DNA of 64,000 nucleotides. It comes from an uncultured Alphaproteobacteria bacterium. GTDB taxonomy: Bacteria > Pseudomonadota > Alphaproteobacteria > HIMB59. Location: contig CACLUR010000001.1 of NCBI GenBank assembly GCA_902610175.1, positions 248,001 through 312,000 on the forward strand, given 5' to 3'. Below, one piece after another: positions 53,397-61,197 of the stretch (its first letter is position 1; each line of letters opens with the position of its first letter). A model generated the notes under the pieces. The model was not told the origin of the DNA. It made no database searches and saw only the letters and a program-made list of their open reading frames with translations. A program made the translations under genes and the position numbers.

Positions 53397-54884
53397 TTGA
53401 GTTCAAATTCATCAAACACACTACCTTTAAATGAAAATAATCTTGGATCTGTACAAAGTGCAGTTTTAAAACCAAATTATATTCGATCAAATTTAAGCGC
53501 TGGTATTTTACATATCGGAGTTGGAAATTTTCATAGAGCTCACCTTTCTTGGTACTTACATAGACTTATGCAAAAAAATCTTGCAAAAGATTGGGCTATC
53601 ATAGGATCTGGAATTACAAAATATGATGTAAAAATGAGAGAGAAGCTTAAAACGCAAGACTATCTCACAACATTAATTGAGTTAGATCCTAAAGGAAATC
53701 AATCATGTGAAATTGTTGGATCAATGATTGATTATGTTCCAGTTGAAAAAAATAATCATAAGCTAATTACAGCTTTATCAGATCCAAAAATTAAAATTGT
53801 ATCACTAACTGTTACCGAGGGTGGATATTTTTTAGATGAAAACGGAAAATTTAATATCAATGATCCCAGCATAGTACATGATATTAAAAATCCTGATACT
53901 CCACAAACGGTGTTTGGGGTAATTGTGTCGGCATTGAAAAATAGAAAGAAAAATGATGTTGGACCAATTACTGGATTAAGTTGTGATAATTTGATGCAAA
54001 ATGGAAATAAACTTAAACAAGCTATAATTGGAATAGCAAAGGAACAAGATTTAGAATTATTAGAATGGATTAATCAAAGTTGTACTTTTCCAAATGCTAT
54101 GGTTGATTGTATTGTTCCTCGTACAGGAGAGGTTGAAGTTAATATTGTTAGAAACTTAGGTATTGAAGATCAAGTACCTGTCTCTCATGAGGATTTTCGT
54201 CAATGGGTAATTGAAGATAAATTTTGTAAGGGGCGACCACCTTGGGAAAAAGTTGGCGTTCAATTTTCAGATAATGTTCATGGTTATGAAGATCAAAAAA
54301 TTCGCATACTTAATGGAGGACACCAAATTCTAGCAAATGTAGCTGAACTTTTGAGTATTGAAACTGTTCGCGATGCTATGAAAAATGAAATGATAGTTAA
54401 ACTACTAGAGAAAATTGAAAAAGATGAAATTATACCTCATATAAAACCAGTTCCTGGTTATACTCCAATGGAATACTTCGAACTCATTTCTGCTAGATTT
54501 TCCAACCCCTCTATACAAGATACTATTCGAAGAGTTGCTTTTGATGGCTCTTCACGTCATTCAGGGTTTTTAGTACCATCCATTAAAGATGGTATTGAAC
54601 ACAACATTTCAATAATTGGACTTTCTCTAGCAGAAGCTTTGTGGGCACGCATGTGCGAGGGAACTCGTGAAGATGGCTCTATCATTGAACCAAACGATCC
54701 TCATTGGGAAAAATTAAATATTTGCGCTAAAAAGTCTAAAGACAATCCTCTTAAGTGGTTGGGGCAATTAGAGATTTATGGTGATATTTCTAAAGATAAA
54801 AATTTTTGCGATTCATTTTCGAATTGGCTAAATATGATTTATGAAAGAGGCGTAGAAAACACTCTTAACGAATATCTAAAATAA
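53397..54884 (+). CDS. Mannitol dehydrogenase family protein (polyol 2-dehydrogenase)
   Basis: 495 residues, TTG start behind AGAGGG. NAD site GILHIGVGNFHRAHLSWY at the N-terminus, VTEGGYFLD, and the catalytic Lys-Asn-His motif in KIRILNGGH. Members oxidise mannitol, arabinitol or sorbitol to the ketose, or reduce fructuronate. With two zinc dehydrogenases and an epimerase nearby, a polyol is likely. It is convergent with rhaI. Confidence 0.9.
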   Translation: MSSNSSNTLPLNENNLGSVQSAVLKPNYIRSNLSAGILHIGVGNFHRAHLSWYLHRLMQKNLAKDWAIIGSGITKYDVKMREKLKTQDYLTTLIELDPKGNQSCEIVGSMIDYVPVEKNNHKLITALSDPKIKIVSLTVTEGGYFLDENGKFNINDPSIVHDIKNPDTPQTVFGVIVSALKNRKKNDVGPITGLSCDNLMQNGNKLKQAIIGIAKEQDLELLEWINQSCTFPNAMVDCIVPRTGEVEVNIVRNLGIEDQVPVSHEDFRQWVIEDKFCKGRPPWEKVGVQFSDNVHGYEDQKIRILNGGHQILANVAELLSIETVRDAMKNEMIVKLLEKIEKDEIIPHIKPVPGYTPMEYFELISARFSNPSIQDTIRRVAFDGSSRHSGFLVPSIKDGIEHNISIIGLSLAEALWARMCEGTREDGSIIEPNDPHWEKLNICAKKSKDNPLKWLGQLEIYGDISKDKNFCDSFSNWLNMIYERGVENTLNEYLK

Positions 54885-54895
54885 ATTAATTTTAC

Positions 54896-56185
54896 TTAAA
54901 CAATACCTGAAGAAGAACCACCTTCATTTTTTCTAGTCAATGATTTGTTCTTCTTGTAATCAAGTTTTCGATATGTTTTGATTGGATCGATTGAATTGCC
55001 GTTTTCAAATCGAGCCATAGCAACTATTGGACTAACATCAGTGTTAAAAGCTGTCTTTAAAATTTGCATAGATTGAATAGCATCATTGCTATCTTGAGCT
55101 TTTTCTAGTGAAGAAAAATTAACAAGTAAAGATTTTGTGTATGAGTTGACTATTTCATTTGCACTTGAAATTAAACTTTCAATAGGATCAGTAACATTAT
55201 GTGATTGATCAATCATAAATGCTATATTTTTAATTTTATTATTTTGTGAAGCTGCCGTGAGCTCATTGAATATCAAAAATAATTCATAAGGATTGATGGA
55301 GCCAGCATCTAAATCATCATCGCCAAATTTACTATCATTAAAGTGGAAGCCTCCTAATTTGTTAACATCAATTAATCTTGAAACAATCATTTCTATATTT
55401 GTATTAGGAAGATGGTGTCCTAAATCAACTAAGCACATTGCCTGTTCTCCTAGCTCTTTAGCACAAATATAACTGGTGCCCCAATCACTTATAACAGTAG
55501 AATAAAAAGCTGGCTCATAAGGCTTATGTTCTAACAAGACTATCCAATCTTTAGGAAGAGTGGCATAGATTTTTTTCATAGAGTCAATGTATCTCTCTAA
55601 TGATTTTGAGAAGCTTATCTGCCCTGGAAAATTACCTCCATCGCCAATCCATACTGTTAAGCCTTTAGAACCAAGAGTTTTTCCACTTTCAATAGACTGT
55701 ATGTTCACCTCAATTGCTCTATCTCTAATTGCAGAGCTTGCATTAGTTAGGCTTCCATATTTGAATGTTTCTGGTGCACCTGCTGGATCTTGGAACGTAT
55801 TTGAATTAACAACATCAAAGCCGATGCCGTATCCATCAGCAAATTCTTTTAACTCGGAAAAGTCATCTACATTATCCCAGGGAAAATGAGGTGATACTTT
55901 GTTTGTAAAACCAATCAAATCGTTAATCACAGCACAATCTTCAATTTTATCATAAATATTTTGAGGCTCTCCTATTCCGGGAAAACGGGCAAAACGTGTT
56001 CCCCCTGTTCCAACACCCCAGGTAGGAACAGCAACTTGAAATTTCTTTACTTGATTTAAAATTGATCGGATATCAATTTGATTTTCTTTTAATTTTTTTT
56101 CTAAATATTCAAAATCAAAGTCGAGAGAGGATTTTGCTAACTTATTTTGTTCTTCAATAATTTCTTTTTGAACAGCTTTAAACAT
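54896..56185 (-). CDS. rhaI: L-rhamnose isomerase, RhaI type
   Basis: 429 residues, ATG 56185 (a GTG at 56188 is one codon upstream). Converts L-rhamnose to L-rhamnulose. Metal-ligand segments of the rhaI-type TIM barrel: VLLEHKPYEPAFY, CLVDLGHH and GGFHFNDSKFGDDDLDAGS. The N-terminal VPTWGVGTGGTRFARFPG is typical of this group rather than E. coli RhaA. It is the last gene of the minus-strand rhamnose operon and overlaps the ASRT-like gene by eight bases. Confidence 0.92.
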   Translation of the reverse strand: MFKAVQKEIIEEQNKLAKSSLDFDFEYLEKKLKENQIDIRSILNQVKKFQVAVPTWGVGTGGTRFARFPGIGEPQNIYDKIEDCAVINDLIGFTNKVSPHFPWDNVDDFSELKEFADGYGIGFDVVNSNTFQDPAGAPETFKYGSLTNASSAIRDRAIEVNIQSIESGKTLGSKGLTVWIGDGGNFPGQISFSKSLERYIDSMKKIYATLPKDWIVLLEHKPYEPAFYSTVISDWGTSYICAKELGEQAMCLVDLGHHLPNTNIEMIVSRLIDVNKLGGFHFNDSKFGDDDLDAGSINPYELFLIFNELTAASQNNKIKNIAFMIDQSHNVTDPIESLISSANEIVNSYTKSLLVNFSSLEKAQDSNDAIQSMQILKTAFNTDVSPIVAMARFENGNSIDPIKTYRKLDYKKNKSLTRKNEGGSSSGIV

Positions 56186-56573
56186 CACTCCCCCATCCCA
56201 TTGCAGTCATAAATGCATTGTTTTCTGATGTTGTGTCAAGTCTCGACAGCTGAGCAACAACATTAATACTGCTTTTTAAAACAATCGAATATGGTTTTTC
56301 TCTTGGTAATTTTTGATTGTTAATCTCAATATCATCTAGTCTTAAGTGAATACTTCTTTTACCTTTCATTGTAAAAATATAATTTTCTATAGGATCTTGG
56401 TCTTCATATAAAAAATCTAAAACTATTTCAGCAGAGTTTTTATCGTAATTTATAATACAAAGAGACTCATGACTAAATTGATCTCCGTGATTAGTTGTTT
56501 TATAAGGGTGGCCCTTGGCAGGTAAAAACGCATCAGGGAAAGCCCAAATTTTTTTTCCTAAAGCCTCACTCAT
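56178..56573 (-). CDS. ASRT-family (Anabaena sensory rhodopsin transducer-like) protein
   Basis: 131 residues matching the beta-sandwich ASRT family along its length: GKKIWAFPDAFLPAKG, SHESLCIINYDKNSAEIVLDF, RSIHLRLDDI and the C-terminal VVAQLSRLDTTSENNAFMTAMGW. The family is predicted to bind small molecules, probably sugars; there is no rhodopsin in the window. It overlaps both the permease and rhaI, so it is a full part of the rhamnose operon and occupies the place where other alphaproteobacteria keep a mutarotase (rhaU) or other accessory. Confidence 0.85.
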   Translation of the reverse strand: MSEALGKKIWAFPDAFLPAKGHPYKTTNHGDQFSHESLCIINYDKNSAEIVLDFLYEDQDPIENYIFTMKGKRSIHLRLDDIEINNQKLPREKPYSIVLKSSINVVAQLSRLDTTSENNAFMTAMGWGSDV

Positions 56574-57546
56574 TTTTTCTCCTTAAGGTTCTCACAAAAG
56601 ATGGGAAACCAATACTTAAAATTAGAAGTAATCCAGTAAAAATTATGATACCCACACCTGGAACGTTTAGCAATCCCAATCCAAATGATAACATCCCAAG
56701 GATAAATATAGAGATTACAACTCCCAAAATTGATCCAGATCCGCCATAAATGTATACGCCACCTAATACAACCATTGTTATAATCTCTAATTCCCAACCA
56801 AAAGCAATATTGGGACGAACACTTGATAGTCTCCCAGATAAAAATATGGCCGCTATAGCAGAAAATAGGCCATTAAGAGTAAAAAGGACAAAAGTATATT
56901 TATCTACAGCAATACCAGTGTATTGAGCAGCATCAGGATTATTGCCAATTGAGTAAATTTTTTTTCCAATGGAGGTTTTATGTAAAATAAATGCAAAAAC
57001 AAACGCTAATAAAATAAATGTAAGAAAAGCATATGGAATATAACCATAAAGATACCCTCCTCCTAATTCACCTACAAGTTTCGGAAACTTGTTATAATAA
57101 GAGTCCTCTAAGAAGGAGTATGCTAAACCTCTAAATAGGGACATTGTTCCGATTGTTACTATAATTGATGGAATTGCGAATTTAGTAATGATAGCTCCAT
57201 TAAATGCTCCACACAAAGTACCACTTAACAATGTTAATAATAAGACCAACCAGGTGTCGTAACCAAGGCTTGTTGTATATCCTAAAACAACAGAAGAGAC
57301 AGCTATTATAGATGCAACTGATAAATCAATTTGTCTTGCAATAATTACAAATGTCATTGTTAATGCAATAATTGCTTTTTCGCTGAAAAGAAAAGTGCTA
57401 TCGATAAGATTATATAAGTCTAAAAAATAAGGTGAGATGTTAGAATTGATTATGAGAATGGATACTAAAACTACAAAAAGAATAAATTCTTTTTTATAAA
57501 GAATATCTAATAGCTTAAAAGGTGGTTTATCTGGTATTAGACTCAT
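56566..57546 (-). CDS. rhaQ: Rhamnose ABC transporter permease (RbsC type) B
   Basis: 326 residues of the CUT2 permease family with about ten helices; ARQIDLSVASIIAVSSVV and IGNNPDAAQYTGIAVDKY are family motifs. It starts on the last base of the other permease. Which of the pair equals RhaP or RhaQ cannot be told reliably. Confidence 0.88.
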   Translation of the reverse strand: MSLIPDKPPFKLLDILYKKEFILFVVLVSILIINSNISPYFLDLYNLIDSTFLFSEKAIIALTMTFVIIARQIDLSVASIIAVSSVVLGYTTSLGYDTWLVLLLTLLSGTLCGAFNGAIITKFAIPSIIVTIGTMSLFRGLAYSFLEDSYYNKFPKLVGELGGGYLYGYIPYAFLTFILLAFVFAFILHKTSIGKKIYSIGNNPDAAQYTGIAVDKYTFVLFTLNGLFSAIAAIFLSGRLSSVRPNIAFGWELEIITMVVLGGVYIYGGSGSILGVVISIFILGMLSFGLGLLNVPGVGIIIFTGLLLILSIGFPSFVRTLRRKNE

Positions 57547-58514
57547 TAGTTTTCCACCATTATTGTTTTTTCTTTTCGCTGCTCAGTTTTAGTATTTATA
57601 ATTATTGCTAATAAAATTATTGCTCCGGAAATAGCTAATTGCCAAAACTGAGAAATATCAACAGCAGGTAAGGCATTTCGAATAAGGCCAATTAAAAGAG
57701 CACCTAAAACACATCCCAAAACTGTTCCAACACCTCCCATAACACTTATACCTCCAACCACACATGCGGAGATTACAGTGAGTTCAAATCCTATTGCTAT
57801 TTGAGTAGAAGCTACAGAATATCGAGCAACCCATAAATATCCGCACAATCCTGCAAAAAATCCAGATAGTGAATAGGCCATTATAATGTATTTATTTTCA
57901 TTGACTCCTATGTATTTAGCAGCATCTGGGTTACCTCCAAGTGAATATAGATTTCTCCCAAAGCGAGTATGGTTAAGCAGGACATATATGATAATAAAAA
58001 CTACGACTGCTAACCAAAATAGGAATGAGAGAGATAGGAATTTAAAATGAATTAAAGCAAGAAAGTCTTCAGAGAATTCATTTGAATAAACCTGCTTACC
58101 ATCACTAACAAAATATATTAAACCTCTATAAATACTTAATGTTCCCAAAGTCGTAACAATGAAAGGAACCTTTAAAATAGCAATAGAAATACCATTTAAA
58201 ACGCCTAAAGTTGTTCCAATTACACAAGAGAGAGCAATGAAATAGTAAACTGGTAGTTCTGGATGGACTGTCGAAAGCAAAGATATAAGCATTCCAGAAA
58301 GTGCAAGATTGGATGCAACCGATAAATCAATTGCACGAATTAAGATTACAATCATCTGACTTAAAGCAAGAATAATTAGTATTGAGGTGTCAGTTAAAAC
58401 ATCAGAGATACTTTTTGGAGTTATAAAAAGTGGGTTAGCAAAGCCCACTGCAATTAATATAATTAAAATAATTGAGAATAAAATGAAATCTCTATTTAAT
58501 AAAATTTTTTTCAT
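57546..58514 (-). CDS. rhaP: Rhamnose ABC transporter permease (RbsC type) A
   Basis: 322 residues, CUT2 permease: RAIDLSVASNLALSGMLIS, GGNPDAAKYIGVNENKY and ACVVGGISVMGGVGTVLGCVLGA. It overlaps the ATPase end by four bases. A polar C-terminal tail (TKTEQRKEK) follows the last helix. Confidence 0.88.
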   Translation of the reverse strand: MKKILLNRDFILFSIILIILIAVGFANPLFITPKSISDVLTDTSILIILALSQMIVILIRAIDLSVASNLALSGMLISLLSTVHPELPVYYFIALSCVIGTTLGVLNGISIAILKVPFIVTTLGTLSIYRGLIYFVSDGKQVYSNEFSEDFLALIHFKFLSLSFLFWLAVVVFIIIYVLLNHTRFGRNLYSLGGNPDAAKYIGVNENKYIIMAYSLSGFFAGLCGYLWVARYSVASTQIAIGFELTVISACVVGGISVMGGVGTVLGCVLGALLIGLIRNALPAVDISQFWQLAISGAIILLAIIINTKTEQRKEKTIMVEN

Positions 58515-59992
58515 GACTCTCCACTTGCTAACTTGACAATTTGTTCTGAAGAGGCCTCTTTAACATTTAAAATATCTTTAATGAGCCCTTTGTACATCAC
58601 CACAACTCTATCACACATACCTAATATCTCAGGTAACTCAGAAGAGATCATCATTATAGACATCCCCTCTTCAACTAGCTCTCCCATAAATTCATGGACA
58701 GCAGATTTAGATCTTACATCAATGCCTTTAGTGGGCTCGTCTAGTATCAATACCTCAGGTTTTGTTGAAAGCCACTTAGCTATAACAGTCTTTTGTTGGT
58801 TGCCCCCTGATAAGCTTTGAGTCAATTGACTCCAATATGAAACTTTAATATTTAATTTTTCCTGCATGGCAGATGAGTTTTTTATCTCTTTTAATTTATT
58901 CATCACATAAAAGTTAGAGTTTCTATCCATGACAGCCATATTGATATTGTCTTTAACTGACATAAGGCCAGTCATTCCCAACTGTTGTCTTTCCTCAGAT
59001 AGATAAACTATACCTTGATCGATAGCATCACTCGGTTTTCTAATTAAGATTTTTTGATCTTTAAATAGTATCTCTCCCTCATCTAGTTTTGTAATTCCAA
59101 AAATGGATTTCATGATTTCTGTTCGACCAGAACCTACTAAACCATAAAAACCTAAAATTTCTTTTTTTCTAAGATTGAAATTAATATCTTTGAATTGTGT
59201 TTTTTTGAATAAATTGCGAACTTCGAAAATTTCATTTTCTATTGTCACATTGTTTTTTGGAAATATTTGATTTACTTCTCTTCCGGCCATGTAAGTTATC
59301 AGTTGATCTTTGTTAGTATTTTGTATCGTGTCTGATTTAATTAATTCTCCATCTCTTAATACAGTAAAATCATCGCAAACTTCTATTACCTCATCTAATT
59401 TATGCGAAATGAATATGATAGATTTATCTTGTTTTTTTAAATTTCTTATAATTGTATAAAGTTCGTTAATTTCTTTTTGTGAAAGAGAAGCGGTGGGTTC
59501 GTCCATTATTACAATATCAGCATCATGAATAAGTGATCTTGATATTTGAACAATATGTCTTTGAGCAATACTAAGGTCTTTAATTTTTTCATTTGGCTCA
59601 ATGTTTGCTTCAAGATCTTTAAGTAGCTGATTTGTTTTATCTTGCATTAAACCCCAGTCGACTAAACCATTAGATTTAGTTATATGATTACCAATGAAAA
59701 CATTTTCTGTTACTGATAATTCATCGAACATAACTGACTCTTGGTGAATTGCTGAAATACCCAAGCTTAAAGAGGCACTAGGATCAGGTATAGATTGTTG
59801 TTTGTTATTTAAATTAATTATTCCACTATCAGGTTGGTAAACACCACATAGAATTTTTACTAATGTTGATTTACCAGCACCATTTTCTCCTAAAAGTGCA
59901 TGAATGCTATTTTCTTGGAGCTGAAAATCAACGTTTTGGAGTGCTTTTACTCCATGAAAATTTTTTGAGATATTTTTAAGCTCAAGTTTCAT
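58511..59992 (-). CDS. rhaT: Rhamnose ABC transporter ATP-binding protein (tandem ATPase domains)
   Basis: 493 residues from ATG 59992 (GTG 60010 is in frame but inside a hairpin). Two ABC domains as in RbsA/RhaT: the first has GENGAGKSTL and a degenerate signature (IKDLSIAQRH), Walker B VIMDEPTASL; the second has a modified Walker A (GLVGSGRTEI), LSGGNQQKTV and LILDEPTKGIDV. This asymmetry is usual for CUT2 ATPases. Confidence 0.9.
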   Translation of the reverse strand: MKLELKNISKNFHGVKALQNVDFQLQENSIHALLGENGAGKSTLVKILCGVYQPDSGIINLNNKQQSIPDPSASLSLGISAIHQESVMFDELSVTENVFIGNHITKSNGLVDWGLMQDKTNQLLKDLEANIEPNEKIKDLSIAQRHIVQISRSLIHDADIVIMDEPTASLSQKEINELYTIIRNLKKQDKSIIFISHKLDEVIEVCDDFTVLRDGELIKSDTIQNTNKDQLITYMAGREVNQIFPKNNVTIENEIFEVRNLFKKTQFKDINFNLRKKEILGFYGLVGSGRTEIMKSIFGITKLDEGEILFKDQKILIRKPSDAIDQGIVYLSEERQQLGMTGLMSVKDNINMAVMDRNSNFYVMNKLKEIKNSSAMQEKLNIKVSYWSQLTQSLSGGNQQKTVIAKWLSTKPEVLILDEPTKGIDVRSKSAVHEFMGELVEEGMSIMMISSELPEILGMCDRVVVMYKGLIKDILNVKEASSEQIVKLASGES

Positions 59993-59999
59993 TTGTAAA

Positions 60000-60024
60000 C
60001 ACACGACCACTTAGTGATCGTGTG
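60000..60024 (-). terminator. Hairpin between rhamnose SBP and ATPase genes
   Basis: CACACGA / TCGTGTG plus CAC / GTG, separated by one mismatch, with a three-base loop. It starts 18 bases after the SBP stop and ends seven before the ATPase ATG, so it can cut transcription or translation of the downstream genes. Confidence 0.65.
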
Positions 60025-60041
60025 CAAAAATATATATTTTA

Positions 60042-61028
60042 TTAAAAGATTTCTGCGAATTTATCGATATTTGAAGCATCAAATATAAATGGATCTGCCA
60101 TTGCTGCATTATTACCTGCGCCTATGCAAATTTCACCCATTCTGCCAGTTGGAATGCATTCTCCTTCTTGACCTGTGTAAGCACCAGATGCAATTTGATG
60201 TGATAAATAAACAGCTGAGTAACCTAAATCAATTGGATTCCAAATACCAAATTGAATTGCAGCACCACTTTTAACATGTGCTTTCATTTCACTTGGGAGT
60301 CCAAGACCAGTTACAAATACTTTTCCAACCAATCCTTGATCTTCAACAGCTTTTGCTGCTGCTACGATACCAACAGATGTTGGTGCTATGATACCTTTGA
60401 GGTTTGGATGTTTTTTAAACAAACCAAGAGCTTCTTGATAACTCTTATCGAAAAGGTCATCACCATATACAGTATCTACCCACTTCATCTTAGAGTATTC
60501 TGGCTTTGCATGTTCTTTTTTCATTTCTTCTATCCAAGCATTTTGATTTGTTGCCTGACTAGTAGCACTTAGAATTGCAAATTCACCCTCATCACCCATT
60601 GAATTTTTCATCCACTTAATATTTGATGAGCCAATAAGTGCGGTATTAGATGGGTCTAAGTTCATAATTCTTCCCTCTTCAGCGATACCAGAGTCCCAAG
60701 AGATAACTGTAATTCCTCTGTCCATAGCTTTTTTACCAATTGAAGCAAGAGCATCCCTATCGTTAGCGGAGATAGCAATAGCATCAACTTTTTGAGCTAT
60801 TAAAGAATTAATAACTTCAATTTGAGCTTCAGCAGTAGTAGTAGCTGGGCCGGTATAGATAACTTCAACTCCACCAATTTCTTTCGCAGCTTCTTCACCA
60901 CCTTCGGCAGCTGCCTCAAAAAAACCAATACCTAAACCCTTTACCACTAACGCAATTCTCATATCAGCAGCATTAGCACTAAAAGAAAACAGTATTGATG
61001 ATATTATTACTAAAAATAATTTTTTCAT
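60042..61028 (-). CDS. rhaS: Rhamnose ABC transporter substrate-binding protein
   Basis: 328 residues with a signal peptide (1-20, FSANA). Periplasmic-binding-protein type I fold (RbsB-like): RIALVVKGLGIGFFEAAAEGGEEAAKEIG, AISANDRDALASIGKKAMDRGI, VISWDSGI and GIIAPTSVGIVAAAKAVEDQG. The rhamnose assignment comes from the operon and the RhaS-like length; it heads the minus-strand operon. Confidence 0.9.
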   Translation of the reverse strand: MKKLFLVIISSILFSFSANAADMRIALVVKGLGIGFFEAAAEGGEEAAKEIGGVEVIYTGPATTTAEAQIEVINSLIAQKVDAIAISANDRDALASIGKKAMDRGITVISWDSGIAEEGRIMNLDPSNTALIGSSNIKWMKNSMGDEGEFAILSATSQATNQNAWIEEMKKEHAKPEYSKMKWVDTVYGDDLFDKSYQEALGLFKKHPNLKGIIAPTSVGIVAAAKAVEDQGLVGKVFVTGLGLPSEMKAHVKSGAAIQFGIWNPIDLGYSAVYLSHQIASGAYTGQEGECIPTGRMGEICIGAGNNAAMADPFIFDASNIDKFAEIF

Positions 61029-61197
61029 TTATTCCTCCTAATATATTTAGTATCAATATTATTTACTCTATTTCATTTTAAATCAATTACTTTTGAGAAG
61101 TTTTAGTATAATAAATTTTTTTTTATAATTGATTTTATGGAAAAAATGATTTTTATTTTTTTATTGAAGGTTATTTTTTTTCAATTAAAAACGTTAC
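61029..61197. promoter_or_regulatory. Divergent rhamnose promoter region
   Basis: 169 very AT-rich bases between rhaS and the aldolase fusion. An inverted repeat AAATCAATTA (61080-61089) / TAATTGATTT (61126-61135) with 36 bases between arms is a possible operator pair. No regulator gene of the rhamnose type is next to it. The rhaS ribosome site AGGAGGAAT is clear; none is obvious for ATG 61198. Confidence 0.4.

Noticed and set aside
55587-55889. 100-codon plus-strand frame inside rhaI
   Set aside because: Antisense to conserved metal-binding segments; long only because of codon bias.
61138-61197. Longer start for the aldolase fusion upstream of 61198
   Set aside because: Upstream frame is almost pure A/T and lacks family residues; the NKWDNKFNKLSKLDQL N-terminus already looks complete.
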